Notes: generated by a model not told the origin, from the sequence alone. 64,000 nt of DNA from Saccharicrinis sp963665705 (GCA_963665705.1 OY762448.1:186001-250000); one strand, 5' to 3'; shown: positions 6,553-15,774, counted from the first letter of the stretch. Numbers and translations are program-made.

Positions 6553-8979
6553 TCAATTACTAATGAATAATCGTTTTATGCTATTAAAATCTAAGTAATA
6601 TAATAGTTTTATGGAAAAAGTGTTAGTTGCTATAGACTCAAAAGTATCTTGTAAGTTGTTGTTTATTCCATAAATTGCATATTCTTGATCATTAAAGATC
6701 TCATTTTTCCAGGATAAAGATATTTCTGATCCAGGCGAAAAATACCATTTTAAACTAGTGTCGATATTAAAAATATTATAATTAGTATCGTGATTTTTAT
6801 TGTATGAGTTATCTGTTAATAGAGAATCGTCTGATTGTAATTGATAAAACTCATCATAAGTGACTCCAGACCAATAATGTCTGCCTCTGAACTCCAGACT
6901 TAATTTATTATTAAAAGTAAAATCAAACTCAATTTCATTTTCAACTACTTTTACATCTCTTTTACCAAAATATATATTGTTTTCATCAGTAGAGTTATCA
7001 ACATATCCTTTATCGTCATATTCATTGTCAATACTAAAGTCATATTCTAAAATAATATGTTGACCAATTCGTGCATTTGTGCTTAAGCCAAACCATTCTC
7101 CGTAATTGCTGTTGTTGGGATAATTAAATCCTCCTATATAAGTGTTGAAATTAAGATTCTTTCTGGTGTCTGAACTGAAGTATAGATTATAGTAAATATG
7201 GTATGGTTTTGTAAAGTACCTGTTTTCTACTCTTGTTTCATCGTAATCTTTTTGTTTTGTTTCCATGCCAATATTAGAGCTGGCGCTGCTATTATTTTTA
7301 AAACGCATGAAAATCCAAGTGTAAATTTCAGATTCAAGTTTATCCTTGGGTTCAACTATTCTTTTATATTCACCATTTAAACCAAAATACATTTCTCGAA
7401 AAATCCAAAATGGATCTATTATATCATATTCTGTCCACGCTTCTGAAATTAAGATGTTGTTTTGTTTTAAATAACCCATATCGTTAGGATTAAAATCTTT
7501 GGATCTGAACGTTTGCCCTACACCATATATAAGACTTCCTTTATCTTTTTTTAGTTCTAATTGACCAAAGCCTCCATTTTCTTTAGTGTTATTATCTGGT
7601 TTTCGATAGCTAATGCCACCTTTCCCGTTTAATGAAAATTTCTTTTTCTTATCACGTAATATAAATTCAGATGCTGTTACGTTTGCTCTGAAAGGATTAT
7701 TTTCCATTGTGATGTTTGTGTTTATAATACTTATGTATGAGTTATTATTCAGTGTTTTATCTACTACCATTGTGTTGTAGTTGGTAAATGGTTGTACTTG
7801 TATTTTTCTTTTGGTATTTGTACTCGTGTTTTTTATTACCGATTTGGCAGGTAATGACATCGCATTTAAAAATCCTATTCCCCATCCGGTTTTATTTCTT
7901 CCGGAAATTTTAGTTGCATTAGCTAATCTTGTACTACTCGGATTGTATTCTATAATTTCATTTTCGTTTAAATTGTCTTCTACATCATCTGAAAATTTTG
8001 GAGTGCCACCAATTCTGCGTGAATAAAAAATATCTCCTCTCTCAAATAATTCTGTACCCTCATTAAAAAATTGTCTTTTTTCATCGTAATAAAGTTCGTA
8101 AGGCGAAAGGTTTAATTGTTTGTCGTCCGATTGAATTTGTCCAAAATCAGGTATTAACATCATATCTAAAGTAAAGCTTTCGTCAATACCATATTTTACA
8201 TCCATACCTCCTTTATAAATAACGTCTGTTGTGTTGTTTTTTGAAGTTTCAAGATATGTTGCTGCGTATGGAGTGAACGAAAGGCGAATGGGTGGTTTGA
8301 TATTTTTGATACCAGTTAAATGACCTTGTTGATGTATAAATCCAGAAACTTTGCGGTCAATAAAATTCCATGAGTTGTTAGAGTTGTATCTTCTTATATT
8401 TCTAAATATATTCACCCCCCAGGTGTGTATTTCTTTTTCTGGGAAACGTAGGTTTGAGTATGGTATCCTCATTTCAACTACCCACCCTTTATCTGTTATT
8501 CTTGTTTTGCTTTGCCATACTGCATTCCAATTTTCATCTTCATTGTCAGATTCTGATTTTATAGCCTTCATATCTGTTTGTACACCTGCAGGTGTAATGA
8601 AAAATCCGTATGCCAGTTGTCCTTCGTTGTATGGGTCAAAATATATGCCAAAATAGTCAGACATTCCAATGTTATCCCGGCCGGATAAATAATTAAAAAT
8701 ACTGTCGGTGTTGTTGTCGTATAACATGGCTCCAACATATAATGCATTTTGATCGTAAAATATGTATACTTCAGAGGGTTGGAATGAAGGTTTTCCATTG
8801 TTAGGTTGGAGTTGAGTAAAGTCTTTGGCCGGAGTTGCCAATTTATACTCTGGTTCATTTAAATATCCATCGATTGATAAAGGATGGGATATATTGATGG
8901 CCTCTACAGTTTTTTTGTTTTGGGAATTACAAAAAAAAGAGAGAGATAACATGAAGAATATGATTAAGTTAATTTTCAT
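6553..8979 (-). CDS. DUF5916-type outer-membrane protein with CBM9-like N-terminal domain
   Basis: 808 residues with a signal peptide (about 1-19). The N-terminal part (about 25-225) has the CBM9/DOMON-like pattern found at the head of DUF5916 proteins, including LSIDGYLNEPEY, LYVGAMLYD, DYFGIYFDP and GWVVEMRIPYSNLRF. The remainder is rich in alternating hydrophobic and polar strands with many aromatic ends, as in an outer-membrane beta barrel, and includes the typical YDEKRQFFNEG segment. The family is common in Bacteroidetes; its substrate is not established. No SusCD or peptidase genes are adjacent, so the neighbourhood gives no clue. Confidence 0.8.
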   Translation of the reverse strand: MKINLIIFFMLSLSFFCNSQNKKTVEAINISHPLSIDGYLNEPEYKLATPAKDFTQLQPNNGKPSFQPSEVYIFYDQNALYVGAMLYDNNTDSIFNYLSGRDNIGMSDYFGIYFDPYNEGQLAYGFFITPAGVQTDMKAIKSESDNEDENWNAVWQSKTRITDKGWVVEMRIPYSNLRFPEKEIHTWGVNIFRNIRRYNSNNSWNFIDRKVSGFIHQQGHLTGIKNIKPPIRLSFTPYAATYLETSKNNTTDVIYKGGMDVKYGIDESFTLDMMLIPDFGQIQSDDKQLNLSPYELYYDEKRQFFNEGTELFERGDIFYSRRIGGTPKFSDDVEDNLNENEIIEYNPSSTRLANATKISGRNKTGWGIGFLNAMSLPAKSVIKNTSTNTKRKIQVQPFTNYNTMVVDKTLNNNSYISIINTNITMENNPFRANVTASEFILRDKKKKFSLNGKGGISYRKPDNNTKENGGFGQLELKKDKGSLIYGVGQTFRSKDFNPNDMGYLKQNNILISEAWTEYDIIDPFWIFREMYFGLNGEYKRIVEPKDKLESEIYTWIFMRFKNNSSASSNIGMETKQKDYDETRVENRYFTKPYHIYYNLYFSSDTRKNLNFNTYIGGFNYPNNSNYGEWFGLSTNARIGQHIILEYDFSIDNEYDDKGYVDNSTDENNIYFGKRDVKVVENEIEFDFTFNNKLSLEFRGRHYWSGVTYDEFYQLQSDDSLLTDNSYNKNHDTNYNIFNIDTSLKWYFSPGSEISLSWKNEIFNDQEYAIYGINNNLQDTFESIATNTFSIKLLYYLDFNSIKRLFISN

Positions 8980-9062
8980 GTGAGATTTGACTTTTGGGCG
9001 AATTGGGTAAAACGATGTGTAAATTAATGATTTTAAATGAGAATGTAATTTTGAAGCGTTAA

Positions 9063-9092
9063 AATATTCATAATTTAAGAAATTATAATATT
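9063..9092 (-). terminator. AT-rich hairpin downstream of the transglutaminase-like gene
   Basis: A 13-bp palindromic stem (AATATT and ATAATTT mirrored around AAG) with one bulged C, in the 297-base gap 3' of the 882-residue gene. There is only a weak T-run on the minus strand. I see nothing else in 8980-9276. Confidence 0.35.
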
Positions 9093-9276
9093 AGATAATG
9101 GTTTTAAAATACGGCATAACCTATATTTTAAAAAGCATGTATGTAGAATACTAATTACTCATGACTTAAAATAAACCATGAAGTAATGTAACTATAGGTA
9201 AAGGTATTCTGTTTGCATGACTTGCTTTAAACATACATCACTTGAGCTATTATATTTTATGTATGTAATATGTGTA

Positions 9277-11925
9277 TTAATCTAAAATGGTCTCGATTTT
9301 TACTTCTTTTTTTGTATGGTCGTCATCATAATCAAAAATTAATGATCCATTTTTATTTATTGTAATTGAATTTAAATCATACCAAACAATTGCTTTTCCG
9401 ACTTCAACTCCATTTAAAAAATAAATTTTATATGCATCCGAAGATGAGTTTGAGATTTGCATGTTTGAGTTGTTCTTAATAGTCATGGCATCCAGAGATA
9501 TTTTTTTTTCTTTATAAGTTTCAATTTTAACTACCCCACCTTTGTTTACTACGAACTGCATTCTTAAAAGACTTTCGTACATGTTTGGATTGTTTTTAGG
9601 AAAGTTTGGATTGTTTTTACTAATCAAATTTCTGACATTTAATCCGCTAAAGCTTGCTCCATTCTGTGAAAGAATCTTTATTGCAGCAAATAATGAAGCT
9701 ATGTGTTTGTTGTAGTCTTTTGATTTGTATTCAGAGATGTAAGATTCTAATTGAACTTCCGGATTGTAATTGCTGGAAGATAATGTAATCGGTACATCCT
9801 TTGTAAGACCTTCTATTTCTCCAACAATTCCTCTTACTACCACATCATTCTGAGAATCAACCGTAATTTTTGAATCAAAACGAACTTTGTCTGTTGGAAA
9901 TGACACAAGGTCTACTTTTGTACCATCTGGTTTATATTTACCATAGAAAGCTAATTTTTGACCATCGGGTGCTTCAAAGTCAATGTTCTCTTGTAATATT
10001 GTTTGGGCTTTATCTGAAATGCCTAATATTAAATGAGCTGAGTGATCGCTTTTACTTACCGTTTTATTATTAATATTAATGGCACCTGTATAATTAATTA
10101 GGGCATACACGTTTCCTTTCTTTCCTACATTAAAAGCTTGGGTAAAACCATAGTTGGTACATTTTACAGGTAGGAACCATTCTATGTCTCCAGTATTTTT
10201 ATACGAAGCAAACCATAAATCACGCGTATTATTTGAGGATGTAAAAGATTTGTTCCCAATCTGAATTGATTGATTGTACCATCCGGAAACGATGTATTTT
10301 CCATTTTCAGAAATTAATCTGTCGTTTATGTAAATATTACCTTCATTGTTTTTTTCGATACTTTTAGCAATCATTTGCCAGATATTATTCATCTGGTTGT
10401 TGTTGTTTATTTTTATCGCAATTGGTGTGTAGTCTTTATATTCCGGCATAACAGAACCAATCGGTGCGTTGATGTATGTCGGATCACAAATAGTATAATT
10501 TTGATCTCCTACTATAAAATTATAACCATCAACGGGTGTGGAAAAGGACACAGCAGCAGCCATATGACTGAAGTATGTTAATGCAACAACATCCAGTCCT
10601 AGTAAGTCGTTAACCAGTCTGGTAAATAAAACAGTTCTGTCTTCGCAATCGGAATATGGGTAATAAAATATTTCGTCAGGAAAAAACATCTTTTCCTTAC
10701 CAAATTGATCGCGATCCGTTTTGTAATCAAATGAATTATGAAGGTATTTTAGTAAGTATGTGACAGCTTCCGTTTCGCTCATTCCTTCTATCCGTGGTCT
10801 TATATAATCGTAAAGTGTTTCTTTTGCGTTGCCTGACATCGCAGCGTTTAAATACACCGTATTATTCGTTTGTGGAAAACTGGCTAAAAACATCATAGTA
10901 GTTTTATCCAGTTTTAATTGAAGTGGAACTTTTTCGTTAGGAAGAGTTGTTTGTTTTATGATAGTATTATCGTTAAAATTTAATGCGTATGGTAAAAGTA
11001 GATCTAATGCTTTTGTAGCTCCTCCGAAATTTTTTTCATAGGTATACAAGCTTTTTTTACCCAACTTATTATCTATTAAGTAGTAATTGTATCCATCAAT
11101 AAAGTAATAAGGTTTACCATAAATTTCTTGCAAAAATGGAAGCATCAAACATACAGTACTTCCGTTATATCCTATTTTGGCCTGATAACCTGCCTGATTT
11201 AATATAGCCCATTTCCAAAGTTCCTGATTGTTTGACGAGGAGAATAGTTTTTTAGAAGACTTATCAATTATTTGGTAGATTCCCCAATCATTCAGGTTTG
11301 TTTGGGAGGCGAAATCTATAACCGACTCAAGATAAACTTGATAGTAAGTTTCGGTAAAATCAGACCAATAGTTGGCAAAGCTTTCGGGTGTAACAGAAGC
11401 TAAATTTAAAGTTCTGGTGCGTGAGTCTATTTTTAATTGAGCTTCACTACCAAAAAAATCAACAGTGAAATTTTCTTTAAAATCATTAGCTGCCGTAGGT
11501 TGTTGAATAATTGGAGTAATAGAATAGGCAGGAGCTTCAGTTAATACAATTTGTGGAGTTATTGGCTCAGGAATTGAAATAGATTCCTTATTGGGCGTAG
11601 TTGTTGTTAGTGGTTGAAAAATTGGTTGATCTATAGGCTTAGGTACTTCTTCTTTTTTGACTTCACTATTTTTTTGTGGCACTTCTTCAAAATTACTTTT
11701 AAGATATGTCTTAAATGCATCATTCATTTTTTTTAAATGATCATCATATTCTTGTTGCATTCTTTGAAGGTTATCCTCGTAGTTTTTATTCATTTTGTTT
11801 AAACGAGCCTCATATTTACGATTTAGCTTTTCAAATGGATCGTTTTTTTTATCTTGAGAAGTCAACGTATTACTAAAAAAGAAAATGAAAACAGTTATAG
11901 TAAATAGTATTTGTTTTGTTGCCAT
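9277..11925 (-). CDS. Large exported protein with a transglutaminase-like domain and N-terminal coiled coil
   Basis: 882 residues. A signal peptide (about 1-23) is followed by a heptad-patterned coiled coil (about 30-80, with repeated NKMNKNYEDN-like units) and a Pro/Thr-rich linker (about 84-145). A papain-fold transglutaminase-like core follows at about 375-500, with a plausible Cys427-His454-Asp481 triad (SDCEDR, FSHMAA, CDPTY). The C-terminal third contains beta-rich segments resembling repeated strands. Such domains in bacteria are usually proteases or amidases acting on proteins or peptidoglycan; the substrate here is unknown. The gene stands alone, with a terminator upstream and a palindrome downstream. 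The triad assignment comes from spacing and motif shape only. Confidence 0.7.
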   Translation of the reverse strand: MATKQILFTITVFIFFFSNTLTSQDKKNDPFEKLNRKYEARLNKMNKNYEDNLQRMQQEYDDHLKKMNDAFKTYLKSNFEEVPQKNSEVKKEEVPKPIDQPIFQPLTTTTPNKESISIPEPITPQIVLTEAPAYSITPIIQQPTAANDFKENFTVDFFGSEAQLKIDSRTRTLNLASVTPESFANYWSDFTETYYQVYLESVIDFASQTNLNDWGIYQIIDKSSKKLFSSSNNQELWKWAILNQAGYQAKIGYNGSTVCLMLPFLQEIYGKPYYFIDGYNYYLIDNKLGKKSLYTYEKNFGGATKALDLLLPYALNFNDNTIIKQTTLPNEKVPLQLKLDKTTMMFLASFPQTNNTVYLNAAMSGNAKETLYDYIRPRIEGMSETEAVTYLLKYLHNSFDYKTDRDQFGKEKMFFPDEIFYYPYSDCEDRTVLFTRLVNDLLGLDVVALTYFSHMAAAVSFSTPVDGYNFIVGDQNYTICDPTYINAPIGSVMPEYKDYTPIAIKINNNNQMNNIWQMIAKSIEKNNEGNIYINDRLISENGKYIVSGWYNQSIQIGNKSFTSSNNTRDLWFASYKNTGDIEWFLPVKCTNYGFTQAFNVGKKGNVYALINYTGAININNKTVSKSDHSAHLILGISDKAQTILQENIDFEAPDGQKLAFYGKYKPDGTKVDLVSFPTDKVRFDSKITVDSQNDVVVRGIVGEIEGLTKDVPITLSSSNYNPEVQLESYISEYKSKDYNKHIASLFAAIKILSQNGASFSGLNVRNLISKNNPNFPKNNPNMYESLLRMQFVVNKGGVVKIETYKEKKISLDAMTIKNNSNMQISNSSSDAYKIYFLNGVEVGKAIVWYDLNSITINKNGSLIFDYDDDHTKKEVKIETILD

Positions 11926-12030
11926 AACTTAATTGTTTTTAATGTTAATTGAGGCAATGAGCTAAAAGACTCAGTTCAATATAAAGATATTTCGTAATTT
12001 TCATTATCCCAAGATTTTAGCTGTAATAAA

Positions 12031-12064
12031 TAAGAAACGCGACCAAAAATATCTGGTCGCGTTT
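12031..12064 (-). terminator. Terminator of the glsA-glsB pair
   Basis: An 11-bp perfect GC-rich stem (AAACGCGACCA 12035-12045 with TGGTCGCGTTT 12054-12064) has an 8-base loop. It lies about 40 bases past the stop of the N-acyltransferase gene. Confidence 0.75.
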
Positions 12065-12104
12065 CGTTGTATGCTTGGTTTTACTTAAAAAAAGTCTTGT
12101 TTTG

Positions 12105-13061
12105 CTAGTTGTGCGGTTCGTTTGGATCGTAAGTTTCAACGTGTCTTTCTGTTTTTGCTTTATTGAATTCGTTTATGGTAATAATGATGCCTGTTTCTTC
12201 AACATCTCCAAAACGATCATTGACAGCTGTTCCAAAAGATCTCATTGAGGGAGAAAGATTCATATAGGCATTAACCAAAGGAGGAATAGATTCTCCTAGT
12301 TCTCGCACCATTCGGTTTAATACTTTGTAATCTTCAACAAATGTTGGTCCCTTAAAAATTTCATTTATCCTTTCTTGAGTAAGACTTATTTTAACTTTAA
12401 ATTCATCATGAGGATAAAGTAATTTATCTGGATCTCCAAAGTATTTATTCATGAAGCTTAGAATCAAATCTCTGGCCTCTTGATTAAAATGAGTGTACAT
12501 TGTAACCTTTCCAAAGAAATATTTCATCTCCGGATTGTTTACAATTAATGATCCAAGTCCATCCCATAGGTTGTCAAGTGCAAAAAGGCTCTTAGCACCT
12601 TGTTTGCTACTTTGGTATTGCGGTTGAACAAACGACCTGCCCAATTCAATGGTGCAAGGCATATATTCATCTAAAAATTTCTTTGAGAAGTGGAAAAGTC
12701 GGGATGTAGCTAATTTTACATTGCCATCTTTATCTCTGGGGATTGTATTTCCCATTATATAACGATATCCTCCCAGGATTTCCTTTTCAATAGGATCCCA
12801 AACAATTAATTGTCTGTATGGAACGTCTGCTAAATCATAATCATCGATGTCTGCATCTTTTCCGGTGCCTCCTCCTGCTTGACGAAATGATTCTTCTCGC
12901 AAACGACCAACTTCCTTCATTAAGTTTGGAGCTTCGTTTCCTTTAAAGTCATAAATTTTGTTCCCACCTTTATTAGTGTTGCGAACAAATCTTTCTTTTG
13001 TTAACTCTGCTTCCAGTTTTGACTTTTCAACCGGTGCAATAATAGGTTTTATAGAATCCAT
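12105..13061 (-). CDS. glsB: GNAT-fold N-acyltransferase, probable glycine-lipid synthase subunit GlsB
   Basis: A 318-residue cytoplasmic protein of the Acetyltransf_5 / OlsB-like group. Recognisable features are RQLIVWDPIEKEILGGYRYI, the family strand CTIELGRSFV, and a segment on a conserved group of residues around FFGKVTMYTHFN. In Bacteroides thetaiotaomicron the adjacent genes glsB and glsA make glycine lipids: GlsB joins a 3-hydroxy fatty acid to glycine and GlsA adds a second acyl chain. The same two protein types lie side by side here with a 32-base gap, which supports the assignment. The start is ATG. An ornithine- or serine-lipid product cannot be excluded from sequence. Confidence 0.75.
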   Translation of the reverse strand: MDSIKPIIAPVEKSKLEAELTKERFVRNTNKGGNKIYDFKGNEAPNLMKEVGRLREESFRQAGGGTGKDADIDDYDLADVPYRQLIVWDPIEKEILGGYRYIMGNTIPRDKDGNVKLATSRLFHFSKKFLDEYMPCTIELGRSFVQPQYQSSKQGAKSLFALDNLWDGLGSLIVNNPEMKYFFGKVTMYTHFNQEARDLILSFMNKYFGDPDKLLYPHDEFKVKISLTQERINEIFKGPTFVEDYKVLNRMVRELGESIPPLVNAYMNLSPSMRSFGTAVNDRFGDVEETGIIITINEFNKAKTERHVETYDPNEPHN

Positions 13062-13093
13062 GAAAATAACTATAGATAAATTGCGCTACAAAA

Positions 13094-13927
13094 TTAAATT
13101 AATTTTGGTAAGCTGTAGACTGTTTCTTTTATTTTTTCAGCCCATTCTTGTGGTGAACCATCTTTTGTTACTGTCTCCCAGGGGATTGGTTTTCCAAAAG
13201 TAAGTTTTACATTCTTGTTTTTAAATTTAAACATCTCGTCAACAAGGTATAGCATTTCAATATTTGCTTTTATTCCAATTTTTTTTCTAATACGCGAAAG
13301 ATTATAAAAGAAACCGGAGTTGTTGCCGCTGATAAAAACAGGAACTATGTCCCTTTTATGTTTGATCGCTTTCTTAATAAAAGCAGGCTTCCATTCCAGG
13401 TCTTTAATTTCTTTTCCTTGTTTTCTGGAAACTAAACCAGCCGGGAAAAATAACATCTGAGCTTCAGATTCAAATGCTTTTTCAATTTGAATGGCTGCTT
13501 CTTTAGCCTGAGCTCCATGTTTGTTTACCGGAACAAAAATATCGTTAAAGCGACCTATTTGTAGTAGTATGTCATTTACCGGAAATTTAATGTTTTGAAA
13601 AACTTTTCCTACTTCTGTCATGAAAATGATTCCATCTAATCCACCAAGGGGATGGTTGGCTACAAATAAATAACGACCTTCTTTAGGGATCTTATCTAAA
13701 CCCTCAGTAGAGCTGGTAACGCCAAAAAGTTTTTTACACTCTTCCCCAAAATCAACATTATAACTATCAGGGTGATCTTTAAGTATGCTATTTAAGCTAT
13801 CCTGATGAATTACTTTCTTTAAATAAGAGAAAATAAACTTTGGTAAAATTTTATAAAGTCCTGCGTTTTTTTCTCTAAAAACCTTTTCAACATCAATTGT
13901 AATGCTCTTGGTATTTTTATTCTCCAT
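13094..13927 (-). CDS. glsA: Lysophospholipid-type O-acyltransferase, probable GlsA
   Basis: A 277-residue PlsC-superfamily acyltransferase, probably bound to the inner face of the membrane. The catalytic motif is NHPLGGLDG, a form with five rather than four residues between His and Asp that I recall from Bacteroidetes members. The second motif appears as LFFPAGLVSRKQ. The longest frame begins with TTG at 13936; the ATG at 13927 is preferred and has GGGAG just ahead of it. It is the first gene of a pair with the N-acyltransferase downstream, matching the glycine-lipid genes of Bacteroides. By analogy it O-acylates the hydroxy group of the N-acyl glycine. Confidence 0.75.
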   Translation of the reverse strand: MENKNTKSITIDVEKVFREKNAGLYKILPKFIFSYLKKVIHQDSLNSILKDHPDSYNVDFGEECKKLFGVTSSTEGLDKIPKEGRYLFVANHPLGGLDGIIFMTEVGKVFQNIKFPVNDILLQIGRFNDIFVPVNKHGAQAKEAAIQIEKAFESEAQMLFFPAGLVSRKQGKEIKDLEWKPAFIKKAIKHKRDIVPVFISGNNSGFFYNLSRIRKKIGIKANIEMLYLVDEMFKFKNKNVKLTFGKPIPWETVTKDGSPQEWAEKIKETVYSLPKLI

Positions 13928-13974
13928 GTCTCCCAAAATGAAAGTTCAAGTTTAGAAAAAAAATACTAAACAGC

Positions 13975-14131
13975 ATGATTTATTTCATAGAAAATGTGAT
14001 TGATCTCATATTTCAGGGTTAATTTTAATATTGATAAAGTTTCAACAAAAGATATTGAAAAAGCAGCAAAGAAATTTTTTAATAATGCTAATTGTCTGGA
14101 AATAGTTATTCTACCGGATGAAAAATATTAA
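13975..14131 (+). pseudogene. Frameshifted 3' remnant, resembling the end of an M16 (insulinase-type) peptidase gene
   Basis: Two plus-strand frames join into one protein-like tail. The frame from ATG 13975 reads MIYFIENVIDLIFQG, then stops at 14020-14022. The next frame continues from about 14018 with DKVSTKDIEKAAKKFF and ends EIVILPDEKY before TAA at 14129-14131. The pattern (S/T)xxDIxxAAKKYFN followed by a hydrophobic strand and PE/DxK is typical of the C-terminus of M16 zinc peptidases. Only about 50 codons remain and a frameshift is needed. A strong terminator follows, as for a real gene end. The identification rests on a short stretch. Confidence 0.45.
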
Positions 14132-14181
14132 TGTTTCTTTCTTTAATTAGAAATACACATTAATACGGGTTATTTATAGTG

Positions 14182-14216
14182 AGCCCTTCCAATTTCGATA
14201 TTGGAAGGGCTTTTTG
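14182..14216 (+). terminator. Terminator following the M16-like remnant
   Basis: A 12-bp perfect stem (14182-14193 with 14200-14211) has a 6-base loop and is followed by TTTTTGTTT. No intact plus-strand gene precedes it, which is the main reason to look for a decayed one. The remaining DNA of the 13937-14390 gap is the mraZ promoter region. Confidence 0.85.
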
Positions 14217-14310
14217 TTTATTGTGATCCATCTTTTTTATTCGTAAAAATCATGTCAAATTCATGAAAAAAATATTCGAATTTTCTTGGTAAATATAAAA
14301 ACTTATCAAC

Positions 14311-14347
14311 AATGTGTAAGAAAGTGGAGTAAAGTGGTTGATTGTGG
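14311..14347 (+). promoter_or_regulatory. MraZ operator: four direct repeats at 10-bp spacing
   Basis: Heptamers AAAGTGG at 14321-14327 and 14331-14337, ATTGTGG at 14341-14347 and the weaker AATGTGT at 14311-14317 recur every 10 bases with 3-base spacers. This is the arrangement reported for MraZ sites (AAAGTGG-type repeats in mollicutes, TGGGN repeats in E. coli). The array ends 43 bases before the mraZ start codon. A possible -7 box, TATTTTTA, lies at 14361-14368, so MraZ bound here would overlap the -33 region and repress its own operon. Confidence 0.7.
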
Positions 14348-14390
14348 TTTAAAAATGTTTTATTTTTACGCAAATTAATCCACAATCGTA

Positions 14391-14864
14391 ATGGCCACAT
14401 TTATAGGTGATTTTGTTTGTAAAGCTGATGCAAAAGGACGGATTGTGTTACCTTCTCTTTTTAAAAAGGTGATGAACGCCATGGAAGAGAACCGTTTTGT
14501 GGTAAGGAAAGATTTATTCGATGATTGTTTGATTTTATCTCCATATCCCGACTGGGAGGAGGAAATGAATGATATTAGGGCTCGAATTAATATGTATAAT
14601 CGAGCAGAAAATAAATTTTACAGACAATATTTCCGAGGGGCAGCTGAGGTTAGCTTTGATGGAAACGGAAGGATGTTACTGCCAAAAAGATTGTTGGAAA
14701 AAATTAATCTCCCAAAGGAAATTGTTTTAGTTGGGGTGGATAATAAAATTGAATTATGGAGTAAAGCTGTTTATGAAGGTGATGAAATGAGTGAGGGAGA
14801 GTTGGCATTAATGGCAGAAAGAATATTGGGAAATACTGAATTTAAAGAAAGGGAGGCTGAGTAA
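14391..14864 (+). CDS. mraZ: Transcriptional regulator MraZ
   Basis: A 157-residue protein with two SpoVT/AbrB-like halves. The first contains DAKGRIVLPSLF (about 13-24) and the second FDGNGRMLLPKRLL (about 87-100). This duplicated DxxGR..LP signature defines MraZ, a ring-forming DNA-binding protein that represses the dcw operon it heads. A direct-repeat array of the MraZ type lies just upstream. It overlaps the next gene by one base (TAATG). The length is slightly above the usual 140-150. Confidence 0.95.
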   Translation: MATFIGDFVCKADAKGRIVLPSLFKKVMNAMEENRFVVRKDLFDDCLILSPYPDWEEEMNDIRARINMYNRAENKFYRQYFRGAAEVSFDGNGRMLLPKRLLEKINLPKEIVLVGVDNKIELWSKAVYEGDEMSEGELALMAERILGNTEFKEREAE

Positions 14865-15772
14865 TGGGTGAAGAAGTGTATCATGTACCAGTTTTACTTC
14901 AAGAGTGTATTGAAGGTTTAAACCTGAAAGAAAATGGAGTTTATATTGATCTAACCTTTGGAGGTGGAGGTCATACTAAAGAAATACTAAAACAACTTAA
15001 GGGTGGTAAAATGATTGTCTTTGATCAGGATGAGGATGCTTATAAAAATCGTCCTGATGATGATCGGATTATTTTTGTTCGCCATAACTTTCGATATCTA
15101 AAGCATTTTTTACGTTATCTTAAAATTGATGAGGTAGATGGAATTCTAGCTGATTTAGGGGTTTCTTCACATCATTTTGACACACCGGAAAGAGGATTTT
15201 CATTTCGCTTTGAAGGAGAGTTGGATATGAGGATGAATAAGCAGGCAAAACTCAGGGCTAATGATGTGTTGAATGAATATGAAGAAAATGATCTGTTTAG
15301 AATCTTCAAAACCTATGGAGAAATAAAGAATGCTGGTAAGCTTGTACGTGGTATTTTAACGTACCGTCAATCTTCTTCATTTAAAATGATATCTGATTTG
15401 CTGGAGGTTGTAGAACCTTGTGTTCCTTCACGTGAAAAAAATAAATTCTTAGCCAAAGTTTTTCAAGCTCTTAGAATAGAAGTGAATGGTGAGATGGAAG
15501 CATTGAAGGAAATGTTAATGCAAACTAAAGAAGTACTGGCTCCTCAAGGACGCTTAGTTGTAATCTCTTACCATTCGTTAGAGGATCGTTTGGTGAAAAA
15601 TTTTATGAAAACCGGAGATTGTGATAAGACTCAGGTTGAGCAGGATTTTTATGGGAAAAGTATAGTCCCATTTAAATTAATTTCTAGAAAACCAATTCTT
15701 CCTACAGCAAAAGAATTGGAAGAAAATACTCGTTCGAGAAGTGCCAAGTTAAGAATTGCAGAAAAAGAATAA
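14864..15772 (+). CDS. rsmH: 16S rRNA (cytosine-1402-N4)-methyltransferase RsmH
   Basis: 302 residues. It uses SAM to methylate N4 of C1402 in the ribosomal P site. The SAM-binding motif DLTFGGGGHTKEIL lies near residues 29-42, and DGILADLGVSSHHFD, the GFSFRFEGELDMRM segment and RIEVNGEM are all hallmark RsmH motifs. The C-terminal SYHSLEDR is intact. Its start overlaps the mraZ stop by one base and is preceded by GGGAGG, an unusually strong Shine-Dalgarno sequence for this phylum, suggesting coupled translation. Confidence 0.96.
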   Translation: MGEEVYHVPVLLQECIEGLNLKENGVYIDLTFGGGGHTKEILKQLKGGKMIVFDQDEDAYKNRPDDDRIIFVRHNFRYLKHFLRYLKIDEVDGILADLGVSSHHFDTPERGFSFRFEGELDMRMNKQAKLRANDVLNEYEENDLFRIFKTYGEIKNAGKLVRGILTYRQSSSFKMISDLLEVVEPCVPSREKNKFLAKVFQALRIEVNGEMEALKEMLMQTKEVLAPQGRLVVISYHSLEDRLVKNFMKTGDCDKTQVEQDFYGKSIVPFKLISRKPILPTAKELEENTRSRSAKLRIAEKE

Positions 15773-15774
15773 GT

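Noticed and set aside
9121..9235. Repeated CATGACTT and ATGTATGT/ACATACAT words in the 8980-9276 gap
   Set aside because: They are short words in AT-rich DNA with no regular spacing; not strong enough to call a repeat or operator.
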